Source of the DNA: Verrucosispora sp. WMMD573
GTDB lineage: Bacteria > Actinomycetota > Actinomycetes > Mycobacteriales > Micromonosporaceae
Length of the DNA: 64,000 nucleotides
Assembly: GCF_027497175.1 (NCBI RefSeq)
Contig: NZ_CP114901.1
Coordinates: 3,100,001 to 3,164,000 of the forward strand
Direction: 5' to 3'
In this document: in pieces, positions 32,013 to 42,599 of the stretch
How the letters are laid out: each line of letters opens with the position of its first letter
Position numbering within the stretch: the stretch's first letter is position 1
Position numbers and translations under genes: made by a program
The notes under the pieces: generated by a model
Databases searched by the model: none
What the model was told of the DNA's origin: nothing
Seen by the model: the letters and a program-made list of their open reading frames with translations, nothing else

Positions 32013-32870
32013 TCAACGTTCGACGGAAAAAATCCCCGGCGGAGGTGGCGTCGAGTCGACCGCATCGGCGTCGTGCACCACCGTGGCGCCTCCGGTGAAG
32101 CGATCGAGTTCCGCCTCGACCAGCACCCGGCCGGGAAACCAGTCACCGGCGGCCCGGCGGGTCAGCGCGGCCACCGGTGGGTCCTGGCGGCCGGCGAGGA
32201 GCACCAGATTGCCGTAGCGCCGGCCACGCAGCACAGCGGCGTCGGCGACCAGACAGGCCCGGGGCAGCACCGTCCGCACGGTGGCGACCTGTCCCCGGGC
32301 GTGGCGCAGCGGCGGCCCGTCGGCGATGTTGGCCAGATACCAGCCCGCCGGGTGCAGCGCCCGGGCCGCCTCGGCCGCGTACTCCACCGAGGTCAGTCGG
32401 GCTGGTGTCCGGGCACCCGCGAAGACGTCGGCGACCACCACGTCGTAACTGGCCTCCCGGCACGAGGCGAGCACCGTCCGCGCGTCACCCACCCGTACCT
32501 TCAGGCGCGGATCGGCCCGCCACGGCAACACCCGCCGCACCAGATCGACAAGCGCCCCGTCCACCTCGACCACCCGCTGGGTAGCGCCGGGACGGGTGGC
32601 GGCGACGTACCTCGGCAGGGTCAGCGCACCGCCGCCCAGATGCAGTACCCGCAGCGGAGCGCCCGTCGGCGCCACCAGGTCGATCGCGGCGGCCAGTCGA
32701 CGGACGTACTCGAACTCCAGGTGCGTCGGATCGGTCAGGTCCACATGCGACTGCGGTGCGCCGTCCAGCAGCAGCGTCCACGAGCCGGGCCGGTCCCGAT
32801 CCGGCACCAACTCGGCGAGCCCCGTGTCGACAGGCTCGGTGATCCGGTCGGCGTCGCGCCGCCGACCCAT
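32013..32870 (-). CDS. Spermidine-synthase-like Rossmann methyltransferase-fold protein
   Basis: 285 residues. The SAM/decarboxy-SAM fold is shown by LRVLHLGGGALTLPRY (motif I), QRVVEVDGALVDL (acidic residue ending strand 2) and ASYDVVVADVFAGA. This is the layout of polyamine aminopropyltransferase-like proteins in actinobacteria, many of which are not proven to make spermidine. It overlaps the nurA stop (TGATG) and so is the last gene of the herA-sbcDC-nurA operon. Whether it contributes to DNA-end processing, for instance through a polyamine, is unknown. Confidence 0.82.
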   Translation of the reverse strand: MGRRRDADRITEPVDTGLAELVPDRDRPGSWTLLLDGAPQSHVDLTDPTHLEFEYVRRLAAAIDLVAPTGAPLRVLHLGGGALTLPRYVAATRPGATQRVVEVDGALVDLVRRVLPWRADPRLKVRVGDARTVLASCREASYDVVVADVFAGARTPARLTSVEYAAEAARALHPAGWYLANIADGPPLRHARGQVATVRTVLPRACLVADAAVLRGRRYGNLVLLAGRQDPPVAALTRRAAGDWFPGRVLVEAELDRFTGGATVVHDADAVDSTPPPPGIFSVER

Positions 32871-33838
32871 CAGCGGCCGGTCCGGGCGGCGGTGGTGCGG
32901 GCGGCCACGGTCAGCGCGCGGTGCAGCAGCCGTGCGTCGCCCAGCCGGGAGCGCAGCAGCCGCTCCAGCCCGGCGATCGGCACGAGATTCTGCGGGGCTC
33001 GGGGATCCTTGTATGGGCTGGACGCGAACCGGGGCAGCGTGACCAACGACAGGTCGGCCAACCGCACCGCCTCGGTGATCTCCAGGTCGGCGGAGCACTC
33101 CAGCCGGACGATTCCCGCCCAGGGCGCTCCCGCCGCCACCGGCAGCCGCAGGTACCACGACCAGCCGCCCCAGGCGGTGCCGAGCCGGAACACCGGCGAG
33201 CGGTGGCCGGGTGGGAGACCGGTGACCACGGCGGTGAGTCGGGCGTCGAGGTACTGGCTGTGCTGGGTCTTGATGTAGCCGAGCGTGCGGGGCAGCTGCC
33301 GCCGGTTGCGCAACGGCCCGTCCACCACCAGCAGGTCGTCGTCGGTCCGCGCGGCGGCCGAGACCTGCACCTCCAGGGCGGTCAACGGCCCCTGCACCGC
33401 CGCCGGCAACTTGGCCAGCTCACCGCTGCCGCTGACCCGGTGCACCGGGTAGCGGACGTTGCCGGCCACCACGTCGGTCGCCGACGGGCTGGCGGTGAAC
33501 AGGCCGCGCTCCACCGTGGCACCGGCCAGCTGCGCGGCACCGCGATCCAGGTCGCACCGCACCACCCCGGCCGCGTACGAGGCGGCCAGACCGGGAAACG
33601 AGCCGCCGTCCTCCTCGGCCGTCCAGATGCTGGCATCGATCCGGCGTACCCCGTCGACAAGCAGCACCACGTCGGGTGCCTGGACGCCCGGACGGGGGCC
33701 GATCGCCCGCCAGTCCACCGCCGGCAGCTCGTGTTCCGCCTCGACCTGCGCGCTGCTCGGCGCGGCCGGACCGGCCGGCGCGGCCTCGAACGACGCCCCG
33801 TAGCCCGGATCCCAGGCATCGACGAAGAAGCGGTTCAC
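32870..33838 (-). CDS. nurA: NurA-type DNA double-strand-break repair nuclease
   Basis: 322 residues from the GTG at 33838. The N-terminal acidic motif VVLLVDGVRRIDA (near 57) matches the NurA metal site. A second acidic strand is DDDLLVVDGPLRNR, followed by LGYIKTQHSQYL, and the C-terminus ends with PRAPQNLVPIAGLERLLRSRLGD. NurA nucleases resect 5' ends together with the HerA translocase. The gene begins 7 bases after sbcC and overlaps the next gene by TGATG. Metal residues fit the family, but identity to archaeal NurA is expected to be low. Confidence 0.78.
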   Translation of the reverse strand: MNRFFVDAWDPGYGASFEAAPAGPAAPSSAQVEAEHELPAVDWRAIGPRPGVQAPDVVLLVDGVRRIDASIWTAEEDGGSFPGLAASYAAGVVRCDLDRGAAQLAGATVERGLFTASPSATDVVAGNVRYPVHRVSGSGELAKLPAAVQGPLTALEVQVSAAARTDDDLLVVDGPLRNRRQLPRTLGYIKTQHSQYLDARLTAVVTGLPPGHRSPVFRLGTAWGGWSWYLRLPVAAGAPWAGIVRLECSADLEITEAVRLADLSLVTLPRFASSPYKDPRAPQNLVPIAGLERLLRSRLGDARLLHRALTVAARTTAARTGR

Positions 33839-33845
33839 GTCCGCA

Positions 33846-36320
33846 TCACCGGCCGGTCCGTTCCACCCGGGCCGAGCGGGCGTCCTTGTGCACCTCGAAG
33901 CGGACCGGGATGCGCTCGGCCAGCGCCGGCACGTGGGTGACCACGCCGACCATCCGGTCACCCCGGGCGGCGAGGTTTTCCAACGTGGCGGCGACCGTGT
34001 CCAGGGTGGCCGCGTCGAGGGTGCCGAAACCCTCGTCCAACACGATCGATTCCAGGCTGGCGGCGGTGGTGGACATCCCGGCCAACTGCTCGGACAACGC
34101 CAGCGCCAGCGCCAACGACGCCTGGAACGTCTCACCGCCGGAGAGTGTCCGCACCCCGCGACGCAGCCCGGCGTCGTGGTGGTCGACCACGAAGAACTCG
34201 CCCTTGTCGTGGACCAGGTCGTACTGGCCGCCGGAGAGTTCCCGCAGGATCCCCGACGCGCCGTCGACAAGCAGGTCCAGCGCCTCGGCCAGCAACCACC
34301 GCTCGAAGTTGTTGGCCCGCAGGTGCCCCGCCAACGCCCGAGCCACCTGCGCCTCGCGTTCGTGCCCGGCCCGCTGCTCGCGCAACGCCCCGGCCTGCTC
34401 ACGCCGCTCGGTCAGCCGGCGCAGCTCGGCCTCGGCCCGCTCCACCGCGACGGTGGCGGCGCGGACCGGATCGTCCGGGGCGGGCAGCCCGGCGTCGGCG
34501 AAGATGCCGGCGATGCGGCCCACCGCCGCGCCGGCCGCCGCCTCGGCCTCGGCCACGGCCGTGGCCAGCCCAGCCCGCTCCGACCGGCGGTGCTGCGCCT
34601 GGTCCCGCGCCCACCCGGCCAGTGTGGTCCAGGCGGTGGCGACGTCGTCGCGGTCGGTGGCCGGCGGCCCGAATCGGGCCACCGCGTCGCGGACGTCGTC
34701 GAAGCGGCGCCACGCGGTCCGCAGCCGATCCTGCGCTGCCTCCGCCGCCGCCCGGGCCTGCCGGGCGGCGTCCCGGCCGGCACGGACCGCCGTGGTCGCC
34801 TCATCCAGCCCCTGCCGTAGCCGGGCCAGCTCTGCCAGCCGTGTCCGCAGCGCCTCGGCGGTGGCCGCGCCGACCAGCCGTTCGTCCAACTCGGCAAGTC
34901 GAGCCCGCAGCCCGTCATGTTCGGTACGGGCGCGCAGCAGCACCCGCTCCAGGTCCCGTGCGGCAGCGTCGCGCTCGGCGACGACCTTCCTGGCCGCCTC
35001 GCTCGCCGCCCGGGCCGCCTTGCCGGCCGCCACCGCCCTCGCCACGGCCGAGCCCGCCGGAATCGCCGGCACCCGGGCCACCGGCTGCTCGCAGACCGGG
35101 CAGGCTCCGCCGTCGGTCAGGTGGGCCCGCAACGCCGTCGCCTGATCGGCGGTCTTCGCCTCCTCGTGCGCCTGGAATGCCGCCGCCAGCTCCGCCTCGG
35201 CCCGCTCGGCCGCCGCCTGCGCCCCGGTCAGTGCCTGCACCGCCGCGTCGTGTTCGACGCCGGCCGCCTCCGCTGCGGCCCGGACCCGCGCCGCCTGAGC
35301 GGACAACTGCTCCCGGTCGGCGTGCGCCCGCAGCAGCATCCGCAGGGCACTCTCGTCGCCCGCGGCGGTCAACTCGCCGCGCAGCTTCTCCTCGCGCTCC
35401 TCGGCCAGCGACACCGCAGCCGCCGCCGCGTCGGACTCGGCCCGCGTCGCGGTCACCGCCCGAGCCACCTCGGCCACCCCGTCCGGCGCCCGGAGCTCGT
35501 CCAACGCGGCCAGCTCGGCGTCGAGCGTGGTCAGGGCCGCGGTGGCCTCCCGCACCGTCGCACGCGCCGCTTCCAGTTCCGGTACGGCCGCGGTCACCGA
35601 CCCGGCCAGCTCCCGCATCCGCTCGACCTGACCGGTGGCCCGTGCCAGCGTGTCGTCGTCGACGTCGGCCAGCCCGGCGAGCAGCTGATCCACCGCCTCC
35701 AGCTTCGCCTCCGCCTGCCCGGCCCGGGTCGTGGCCCGCTGCTGCACCTGCTCGTACACGCCGAGACCGAGCAGGTTGACCAGGATCTGCTGCCGGGTGG
35801 CCGGGCGGGCGTGCAGGAAGTCGGCGAACTGGCCCTGCGGCAGCACCACGCAGCTGGTGAACTGCTCGTACGGCAGCCCGACCGCCGCCAGCACGGCCGC
35901 GTCCATCTCCGCCGGGGTGCCGGCGACCACCTCACCGAGATCCTCCGGACTGAGCCCGGTGTCCAGCTTGGTGACGTCGAACCCGTCCGGCATCAGCTGC
36001 AACCCGGCACCGGCGGTCTTGACGTTGCCCCGGCTGTCCCGACGCACCACCCGGGTGGCGACGTAGCGGGCGCCGCCGGACTCGAAGACCAGTCGGACCC
36101 GCGCCTCGGTGGCCGACGGAGCGAGCGCGTTGCCCAGCCCGCGCGTGCCGCCCCAACGGGGCACCGTGCCGTACAGCGCGAAGCAGATCGCGTCGAGCAC
36201 CGTCGACTTGCCCGAACCGGTCGGCCCGACCAGGGCGAAGAAGTCCGCGTCGGTGAAGTCGATTGTGGTGTCGTCGCGGAAGACGGTGAAACCGGCCAGG
36301 TCCAGCCGCATCGGCCGCAT
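33846..36320 (-). CDS. sbcC: Exonuclease SbcC (Rad50-like SMC ATPase)
   Basis: 824 residues. Walker A is VGPTGSGKST near residue 35. Long coiled coils rich in Ala/Glu/Arg run on each side of the zinc hook GACPVCEQPV (near 405). The C-terminal ATPase half has RTLSGGETFQASLALALAL (signature) and SIVLDEGFGTLDAATLD (Walker B and D-loop). With SbcD it forms the ATP-driven nuclease complex that opens hairpins and protein-blocked ends. ATG at 36320 overlaps the sbcD stop. The coiled coil is somewhat short for the family. Confidence 0.95.
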   Translation of the reverse strand: MRPMRLDLAGFTVFRDDTTIDFTDADFFALVGPTGSGKSTVLDAICFALYGTVPRWGGTRGLGNALAPSATEARVRLVFESGGARYVATRVVRRDSRGNVKTAGAGLQLMPDGFDVTKLDTGLSPEDLGEVVAGTPAEMDAAVLAAVGLPYEQFTSCVVLPQGQFADFLHARPATRQQILVNLLGLGVYEQVQQRATTRAGQAEAKLEAVDQLLAGLADVDDDTLARATGQVERMRELAGSVTAAVPELEAARATVREATAALTTLDAELAALDELRAPDGVAEVARAVTATRAESDAAAAAVSLAEEREEKLRGELTAAGDESALRMLLRAHADREQLSAQAARVRAAAEAAGVEHDAAVQALTGAQAAAERAEAELAAAFQAHEEAKTADQATALRAHLTDGGACPVCEQPVARVPAIPAGSAVARAVAAGKAARAASEAARKVVAERDAAARDLERVLLRARTEHDGLRARLAELDERLVGAATAEALRTRLAELARLRQGLDEATTAVRAGRDAARQARAAAEAAQDRLRTAWRRFDDVRDAVARFGPPATDRDDVATAWTTLAGWARDQAQHRRSERAGLATAVAEAEAAAGAAVGRIAGIFADAGLPAPDDPVRAATVAVERAEAELRRLTERREQAGALREQRAGHEREAQVARALAGHLRANNFERWLLAEALDLLVDGASGILRELSGGQYDLVHDKGEFFVVDHHDAGLRRGVRTLSGGETFQASLALALALSEQLAGMSTTAASLESIVLDEGFGTLDAATLDTVAATLENLAARGDRMVGVVTHVPALAERIPVRFEVHKDARSARVERTGR

Positions 36321-37468
36321 CAGTGATCGACCTCCTCGAGCAGTTCGTCGAAGAGTTCCCGGACGCCCTCGTCGGCATGCCCCCGGCTGTCCAGGTAGTC
36401 GGCGAACAACTGCCGGGGCGAACGGCCGGACCGTTGGGCGACCCGGGTGCCGGTGCCGGGTGCCGGCACCAGCTCCGGGTCGATCCGGATCTCCAGGGCC
36501 CGGGGAAGCAGTTGCTGCACCTCCTCCCGCAGGCCGGCGCGGGGCTGCTCGCGCACGTACACCCGCAGCCAACCCTCCGGCGCAGTGATCTCGGCGAGCT
36601 GGGCGAGGGTGCCGCGTACGGTGCGCAGCGCGGTCGCCGCGGTCACCGGCTCCTCGCGAATCCGCGCCGCCGTGGTCGCGGTGACCTCGACCAGGGTCAC
36701 TGCCGGGACGTTCTCCTGCTCTCCGAAGTCGACGGCGAGCGGGGCACCGCTGTAGCGGATCGGGCACGGCCCCTGCACCCGCTGGGCGCGATGCAGGTGC
36801 CCGAGCGCCACGTAGTGCGCGGTACCGGGAAAGACCGAGGCGGGCACCGCGTAACCCATGATGGTGTGCGCGTCACGTTCCCCGCCGCCGGTGGCCGCGC
36901 CGACCACCGTGAGGTGGGCGGTGACCAGATGCACCCGGTCCGGCTCGTCGAAACCCTCGGTCAGCCGGGCCAGGATGCGGCCCAGATGGTCGGCGTACGT
37001 CTGGGTGGTCTCGGCGGCGGTCAGCTCGTACATCTCCACCGCGCGGACCGCGTACCGCTGGGACAGGAACGGCAACGCGGCCAGCCGCCAGCGTTCCCCG
37101 TCGGCGGTGGTGCCGTCGATGACGTGTTCGGCCGGATCCTCGCGTACGCCGCCGCGCAGGGTGATGCCGGCGGCCTCGGCCCACGGGCGCAGCGCGTCCA
37201 GCGCCGGACCGTTGTCGTGGTTGCCGCCGATCGCCACCACGTCCGCGCCGGTGCGGCGCAGCGCGGTCAATGCCCGGGTGACCAGGCGGGTCGCCTCCGG
37301 GGTCGGTGCCGCCGTGTCGTAGAGGTCGCCGGCGATGACGACCAGGTCGGGCCGTTCCCGCCGGGCGATCTCGATGACCCCGGCCAGCACCTGCTTGTGC
37401 TCCTCGGCCCGCGACTGCCCCTTGAGGACCTTGCCCACGTGCCAGTCGGAGGTGTGCAGGATCTTCAT
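36320..37468 (-). CDS. sbcD: Exonuclease SbcD (Mre11-like)
   Basis: 382 residues. The metallophosphoesterase motifs are complete: HTSDWHVG, VIAGDLYDTA, AIGGNHDN, TAHLTV and ALGHLHRAQ. A capping domain and an SbcC-binding C-terminus follow (SPRQLFADYLDSRGHADEGVREL). It is the nuclease subunit of SbcCD, giving 3'-5' exonuclease and endonuclease action at DNA ends. It starts 14 bases after the HerA-like gene and overlaps sbcC, so co-translation is very likely. Confidence 0.96.
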   Translation of the reverse strand: MKILHTSDWHVGKVLKGQSRAEEHKQVLAGVIEIARRERPDLVVIAGDLYDTAAPTPEATRLVTRALTALRRTGADVVAIGGNHDNGPALDALRPWAEAAGITLRGGVREDPAEHVIDGTTADGERWRLAALPFLSQRYAVRAVEMYELTAAETTQTYADHLGRILARLTEGFDEPDRVHLVTAHLTVVGAATGGGERDAHTIMGYAVPASVFPGTAHYVALGHLHRAQRVQGPCPIRYSGAPLAVDFGEQENVPAVTLVEVTATTAARIREEPVTAATALRTVRGTLAQLAEITAPEGWLRVYVREQPRAGLREEVQQLLPRALEIRIDPELVPAPGTGTRVAQRSGRSPRQLFADYLDSRGHADEGVRELFDELLEEVDH

Positions 37469-37482
37469 TGGATCAGCCTCCG

Positions 37483-39234
<1,752 letters not shown>

Positions 39235-39492
39235 CGGGCAACTCCGCTCGGTTGATCGTCGCGGTCGGCACACACGCCCTGCATCCTGCCGGAGGAGTAC
39301 GACAGGTCGCCACGCGACGCGGCGCAGGCCACGTAACGACATCGCGCCGATCGCGCACGGCGATGGGGTGCTGACGGCGGGTGTCCGGGCTGTGGAAGGC
39401 GGCACGTCGAGCGTCAGGCCGCCGGCACCGGTTGACGCTAGTGAGCTGACGTGCGCTTCCGTGGCCTTCTCGGGTACCGCTGCGGTGGCCGG

Positions 39493-40239
39493 TCAGCGCC
39501 GGGCGTGGCGGAGCAGCAGGGTGCCGTCGTCGGCGCGAAGGACGTGCCGCAGCGGCAGGCTCCGGGCGGGGCTCGGGGCACCGGCGGTGATCCGGCCCGG
39601 CCCGGCCCCGGCGAGCATGGGCGCGATCGAGAGGCACACCTCGTCGACCAGGTCGGCGGCGGTGAGGGCGCCGAACAGGTGTGGACCGCCCTCGCAGAGC
39701 AGTTGACCGAGCCCGCGACGACGCAGGTCGGCCAGCCCGGCGACCAGGTCGACCCGATCCTCACCATGGCGTACCAGGTCGGCCACGGCGGTAAGGCCGG
39801 GCGGCGCGGGCGCGTCCCGGCGGGTCAGCACCACGGGGCGCACGGGTGCGTCGGCGAAGGCGGCCTGGGTCGGGTCGAGGTCCAGGGTGCCGGAGACCAC
39901 TACCAGGGTCGGGTACTCGGTCAGCCCGTGCGCGCGTCGCCAGGCCCGGCGTCGCTCGTCCAGCCGGATCGCCCGGTAGTCCTCGTGGCGCAGCGTGCCG
40001 GCGGCCACCAGCAACGCGTCGCAGAGCATCCGCAGCAGTCCGAAGACCCGCTTGTCGGGGGGGCCGGACAGCCCGGCCGAGTAGCCGTCGAGGCTGACCG
40101 CGCCGTCGACGCTGGTCACGAAGTTCATCCGCAGGTGCGGCTGCTCGACGCGGCCGTACCGGGCGATGAGCACGTCGTCGTCCACCGGCTCCGGTGACGG
40201 GTCCGGCCAGAGGACGGAAATCGGTGCTCTGTCGCTCAT
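39493..40239 (-). CDS. Pyrimidine reductase family protein (RibD C-terminal/DHFR-like)
   Basis: 248 residues. RibD_C/dihydrofolate-reductase-like fold: RMNFVTSVDGAVSLDGYS at the start, DALLVAAGTLRHEDYRAI for NADPH binding, GQLLCEGGPHLFGALTAADLVDEVCLSIAP near the end. It may reduce the ribosylamino-pyrimidine in riboflavin synthesis or a related substrate; no deaminase domain is attached. ATG at 40239 gives the usual family length. The 258 bases between this start side and the herA start (39235-39492) hold nothing I recognise. Confidence 0.87.
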   Translation of the reverse strand: MSDRAPISVLWPDPSPEPVDDDVLIARYGRVEQPHLRMNFVTSVDGAVSLDGYSAGLSGPPDKRVFGLLRMLCDALLVAAGTLRHEDYRAIRLDERRRAWRRAHGLTEYPTLVVVSGTLDLDPTQAAFADAPVRPVVLTRRDAPAPPGLTAVADLVRHGEDRVDLVAGLADLRRRGLGQLLCEGGPHLFGALTAADLVDEVCLSIAPMLAGAGPGRITAGAPSPARSLPLRHVLRADDGTLLLRHARR

Positions 40240-40390
40240 TCGCCGGCCGGACCGGTGACGGGAGGGGTCGGTCGGGGGGTACGGTGCTGACAGTCGCACC
40301 AGTTCCGGCCCGGGCAGTCGTCGTGCCGTCGCGCCCGGCACGCTCGGCAGATCATTCTCGCAGCCTATGCCGTGGAAGGATGGGACACCC

Positions 40391-40936
40391 ATGCCGCGTC
40401 AGATCTTCCAGCTGAGGATGTCCCTGGCCGGGGTTCGTCCGGCGATCTGGCGCCGGGTGCTGGTGCCCGGCGGCTACACCCTGGACCGGCTGCACCGGGT
40501 GGTGCAGCACGCGATGGGCTGGCGCGACTGCCACCTGCACTCGTTCGAGATCGACGGCGTGCAGTACGGCGAACCCGACCCGGACGGCGAGTTGGCCCTG
40601 CACGACGAGCTGGACGTCCGGTTGGACGCGGTGCTCGGCAAGGGCAGCCGGTTCCACTACACGTACGACTTCGGCGACTGGTGGGAGCACGACCTGCTGG
40701 TCGAGGACGCCTTGACCGCCGAGGCGGACGAGCGCTACCCGCGCTGCCTCGACGGGGAGCGGGCCTGCCCACCGGAGGATGTCGGCGGACCGCAGGGCTA
40801 CCTGGTGCTGCTCGCCGCGTTGGCCGAGCCGGGCCATCCGGAGCATCGGACGATGCGGGACTGGGTGGACGCCGGCTTCGACCCGGCGGCCTTCGACGCC
40901 GGCCGGGTCGACACCCTGCTTCGTCGTCTCTGCTGA
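40391..40936 (+). CDS. Plasmid pRiA4b ORF-3-like family protein
   Basis: 181 residues. It matches the pRiA4b ORF-3 family: QLRMSLAGVRPAIWRRVLVPGGYTL at the start, HRVVQHAMGWRDCHLHSFEI, and FHYTYDFGDWWEHDLLVE with the conserved DFGD.W.H. The C-terminus carries CPPEDVGGPQGY. The family is widespread and often carried by mobile elements; its function is unknown. Nothing else here suggests recent transfer. Confidence 0.9.
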   Translation: MPRQIFQLRMSLAGVRPAIWRRVLVPGGYTLDRLHRVVQHAMGWRDCHLHSFEIDGVQYGEPDPDGELALHDELDVRLDAVLGKGSRFHYTYDFGDWWEHDLLVEDALTAEADERYPRCLDGERACPPEDVGGPQGYLVLLAALAEPGHPEHRTMRDWVDAGFDPAAFDAGRVDTLLRRLC

Positions 40937-41012
40937 CCGCCGCTTCCGGGCCCGCAACCCAACCGCCTTTCCCGATTGTTTGCCGGGGCAAACGAGCTGC
41001 GTGGTAACGATC

Positions 41013-41026
41013 TGGGATCGCTCCCA
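41013..41026. promoter_or_regulatory. CebR-type operator O1
   Basis: TGGGATCGCTCCCA matches the CebR palindrome TGGGAGCGCTCCCA at 13 of 14 bases. It lies 8 bases upstream of the -35 box of the cellobiose transporter operon. Confidence 0.85.
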
Positions 41027-41034
41027 CTGGACTA

Positions 41035-41063
41035 TTGACACTCCCGACACCTGCCGGCAATCT
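41035..41063 (+). promoter_or_regulatory. Promoter of the ceb operon
   Basis: TTGACA at 41035-41040, a 17-base spacer, then CAATCT at 41058-41063 as a weak -10. The promoter is framed by CebR-type boxes on both sides, and cebE starts 140 bases downstream. Confidence 0.6.
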
Positions 41064-41065
41064 CA

Positions 41066-41079
41066 TGGGAGCGTTCCCA
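41066..41079. promoter_or_regulatory. CebR-type operator O2
   Basis: TGGGAGCGTTCCCA matches the CebR palindrome at 13 of 14 bases and lies just after the -10, over the likely transcription start, so bound repressor would block transcription. Confidence 0.88.
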
Positions 41080-41203
41080 AGAGGCGTGGATCACATGGCG
41101 TGCGCTTGGGCGCCGACACCGGCTGACCCAGCCGGTGCCGGCAGACGCTGCGGCACCCCCCACCACAGACAAATGCAGCCTCACCATCGAAAGAGGGGTC
41201 AGG

Positions 41204-42490
41204 ATGAGCCTCACCACGCGGCGTTCCCGCATGGCGGCAGCCACCCTGGCCGCGATCACCGCTGTCGGCGGTCTCGCGGCCTGCGGCAATGACGACGAGC
41301 CGGCCGAGGGCGAGAAGCCCGCGAAGCTGGTCGTCGACACGTTCGGCGAGTTCGGCTACGACGAACTCGTCAAGCAGTACGAGCAGCAGACCGGTATCAA
41401 GATCGAGCTGCGTAAGACGGCACAGCTCGGCGAGTACCGGCCGAAGCTGGTCCGTTACCTCGCGACCGGCAAGGGCGCGGCTGACGTGACCGCCCTGGAA
41501 GAGGGCATCCTCAACGAGTTCAAGGCCAACCCGCGTAACTGGGCCGACCTGACTCCGCTGGTGCCGTCCGAGATCGCCGACGACTACCTGCCCTGGAAGT
41601 GGGAGCTGGGTAAGGCGCCGGACGGTCGGCTGATCGGCCTGCCGACCGACGTCGGCAGCCTCGCGGTCTGCTACCGCAAGGATCTGTTCGAGGCGGCCGG
41701 TCTGCCCACCGAGCGCGACGCGGTCTCGGCGCTCTGGCCGGACTGGAACGGCTTCCACCAGGCTGGCCAGAAGTACAAGCAGGCCACCGGCAAGGGGTTC
41801 ATCGACTCGATCACCGCGGTCTCGAACGGTGTGCTGTTCCAGCAGGGCAGCGACCTGTTCTACGACAAGGAGAACAACATCATCGCGGACTCCAGCCCCG
41901 CGGTGAAGGCCGCTTGGGACACCGCCACCTCGATGGTGGACATCTCCGCCAAGGCGTCCACCTGGTCGCCGGAGTGGTCCGGCGGCTTCAAGCAGGGCAC
42001 GTTCGCGGCCACCTTCTGCCCGTCCTGGATGCTCGGCATCGTCGCGGACAACTCCGGCGAGGAGAACAAGGGCAAGTGGGACGTGGCGGCCGTGCCGGGC
42101 GGCGGCGGTAACTGGGGCGGCTCGTGGCTGGCCGTGCCGGAGCAGAGCAAGTACCCGGAGGAGGCGGCGAAGCTCGCCGAGTTCCTGACCAACGCCACCA
42201 GCCAGGTGGAGGCCTTCAAGGCCAAGGGTCCGCTGCCCACCAACCTGGAGGCGTTGAAGAACGAGGCATTCCTCAGCTACACCAACGAGTACTTCAGCAA
42301 CGCGCCGACCGGCAAGATCTTCGGCGAGAGCGTCGCCCAGATCCAGCCGATCCACCTGGGCCCGAAGCACCAGGCGGTGAAGGAGAACGCGTTCGAGCCG
42401 GCGATGCGGGCATTCGAGAACGGGCAGGCCAGCAAGGATGCGGCCTGGGAGCAGTTCACTAAGGACGCGCAGACCCAGGGCGTCTTCTGA
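41204..42490 (+). CDS. cebE: Cellobiose/cello-oligosaccharide ABC transporter, substrate-binding lipoprotein
   Basis: 428 residues. Signal peptide with lipobox GLAACG (Cys near 27), so the mature protein is lipid-anchored outside the membrane. A family-1 sugar-binding fold follows: YEQQTGIKIELRKTAQLGEY, GLPTDVGSLAVCYRKDLF, and Trp-rich surfaces SPEWSGGFKQGT and GGGNWGGSWLAVP fit for stacking glucose rings. Gene order and CebR boxes in front identify it as CebE, which binds cellobiose and cellotriose. It is separated from cebF by a strong hairpin. Confidence 0.93.
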   Translation: MSLTTRRSRMAAATLAAITAVGGLAACGNDDEPAEGEKPAKLVVDTFGEFGYDELVKQYEQQTGIKIELRKTAQLGEYRPKLVRYLATGKGAADVTALEEGILNEFKANPRNWADLTPLVPSEIADDYLPWKWELGKAPDGRLIGLPTDVGSLAVCYRKDLFEAAGLPTERDAVSALWPDWNGFHQAGQKYKQATGKGFIDSITAVSNGVLFQQGSDLFYDKENNIIADSSPAVKAAWDTATSMVDISAKASTWSPEWSGGFKQGTFAATFCPSWMLGIVADNSGEENKGKWDVAAVPGGGGNWGGSWLAVPEQSKYPEEAAKLAEFLTNATSQVEAFKAKGPLPTNLEALKNEAFLSYTNEYFSNAPTGKIFGESVAQIQPIHLGPKHQAVKENAFEPAMRAFENGQASKDAAWEQFTKDAQTQGVF

Positions 42491-42501
42491 GTGATTCCCT
42501 T

Positions 42502-42535
42502 CCGGTGGCGTTCGGGACTACCCGAACGCCACCGG
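42502..42535 (+). terminator. Intercistronic hairpin between cebE and cebF
   Basis: CCGGTGGCGTTCGGG (42502-42516) pairs perfectly with CCCGAACGCCACCGG (42521-42535) around loop ACTA. It begins 12 bases after the cebE stop. Such hairpins partly stop transcription or protect the 3' end, letting the binding protein outnumber the permeases. Confidence 0.88.
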
Positions 42536-42599
42536 TCGGTCCCCACCGCGCAGCATCCTGCGCGAGGGCCCCCGGGCCTCGCTGGAAAAGGAAACTCGA

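Noticed and set aside
34145..35779. 544-residue plus-strand open frame
   Set aside because: Arg/Pro/Ala shadow of the sbcC coiled coil; no motif.
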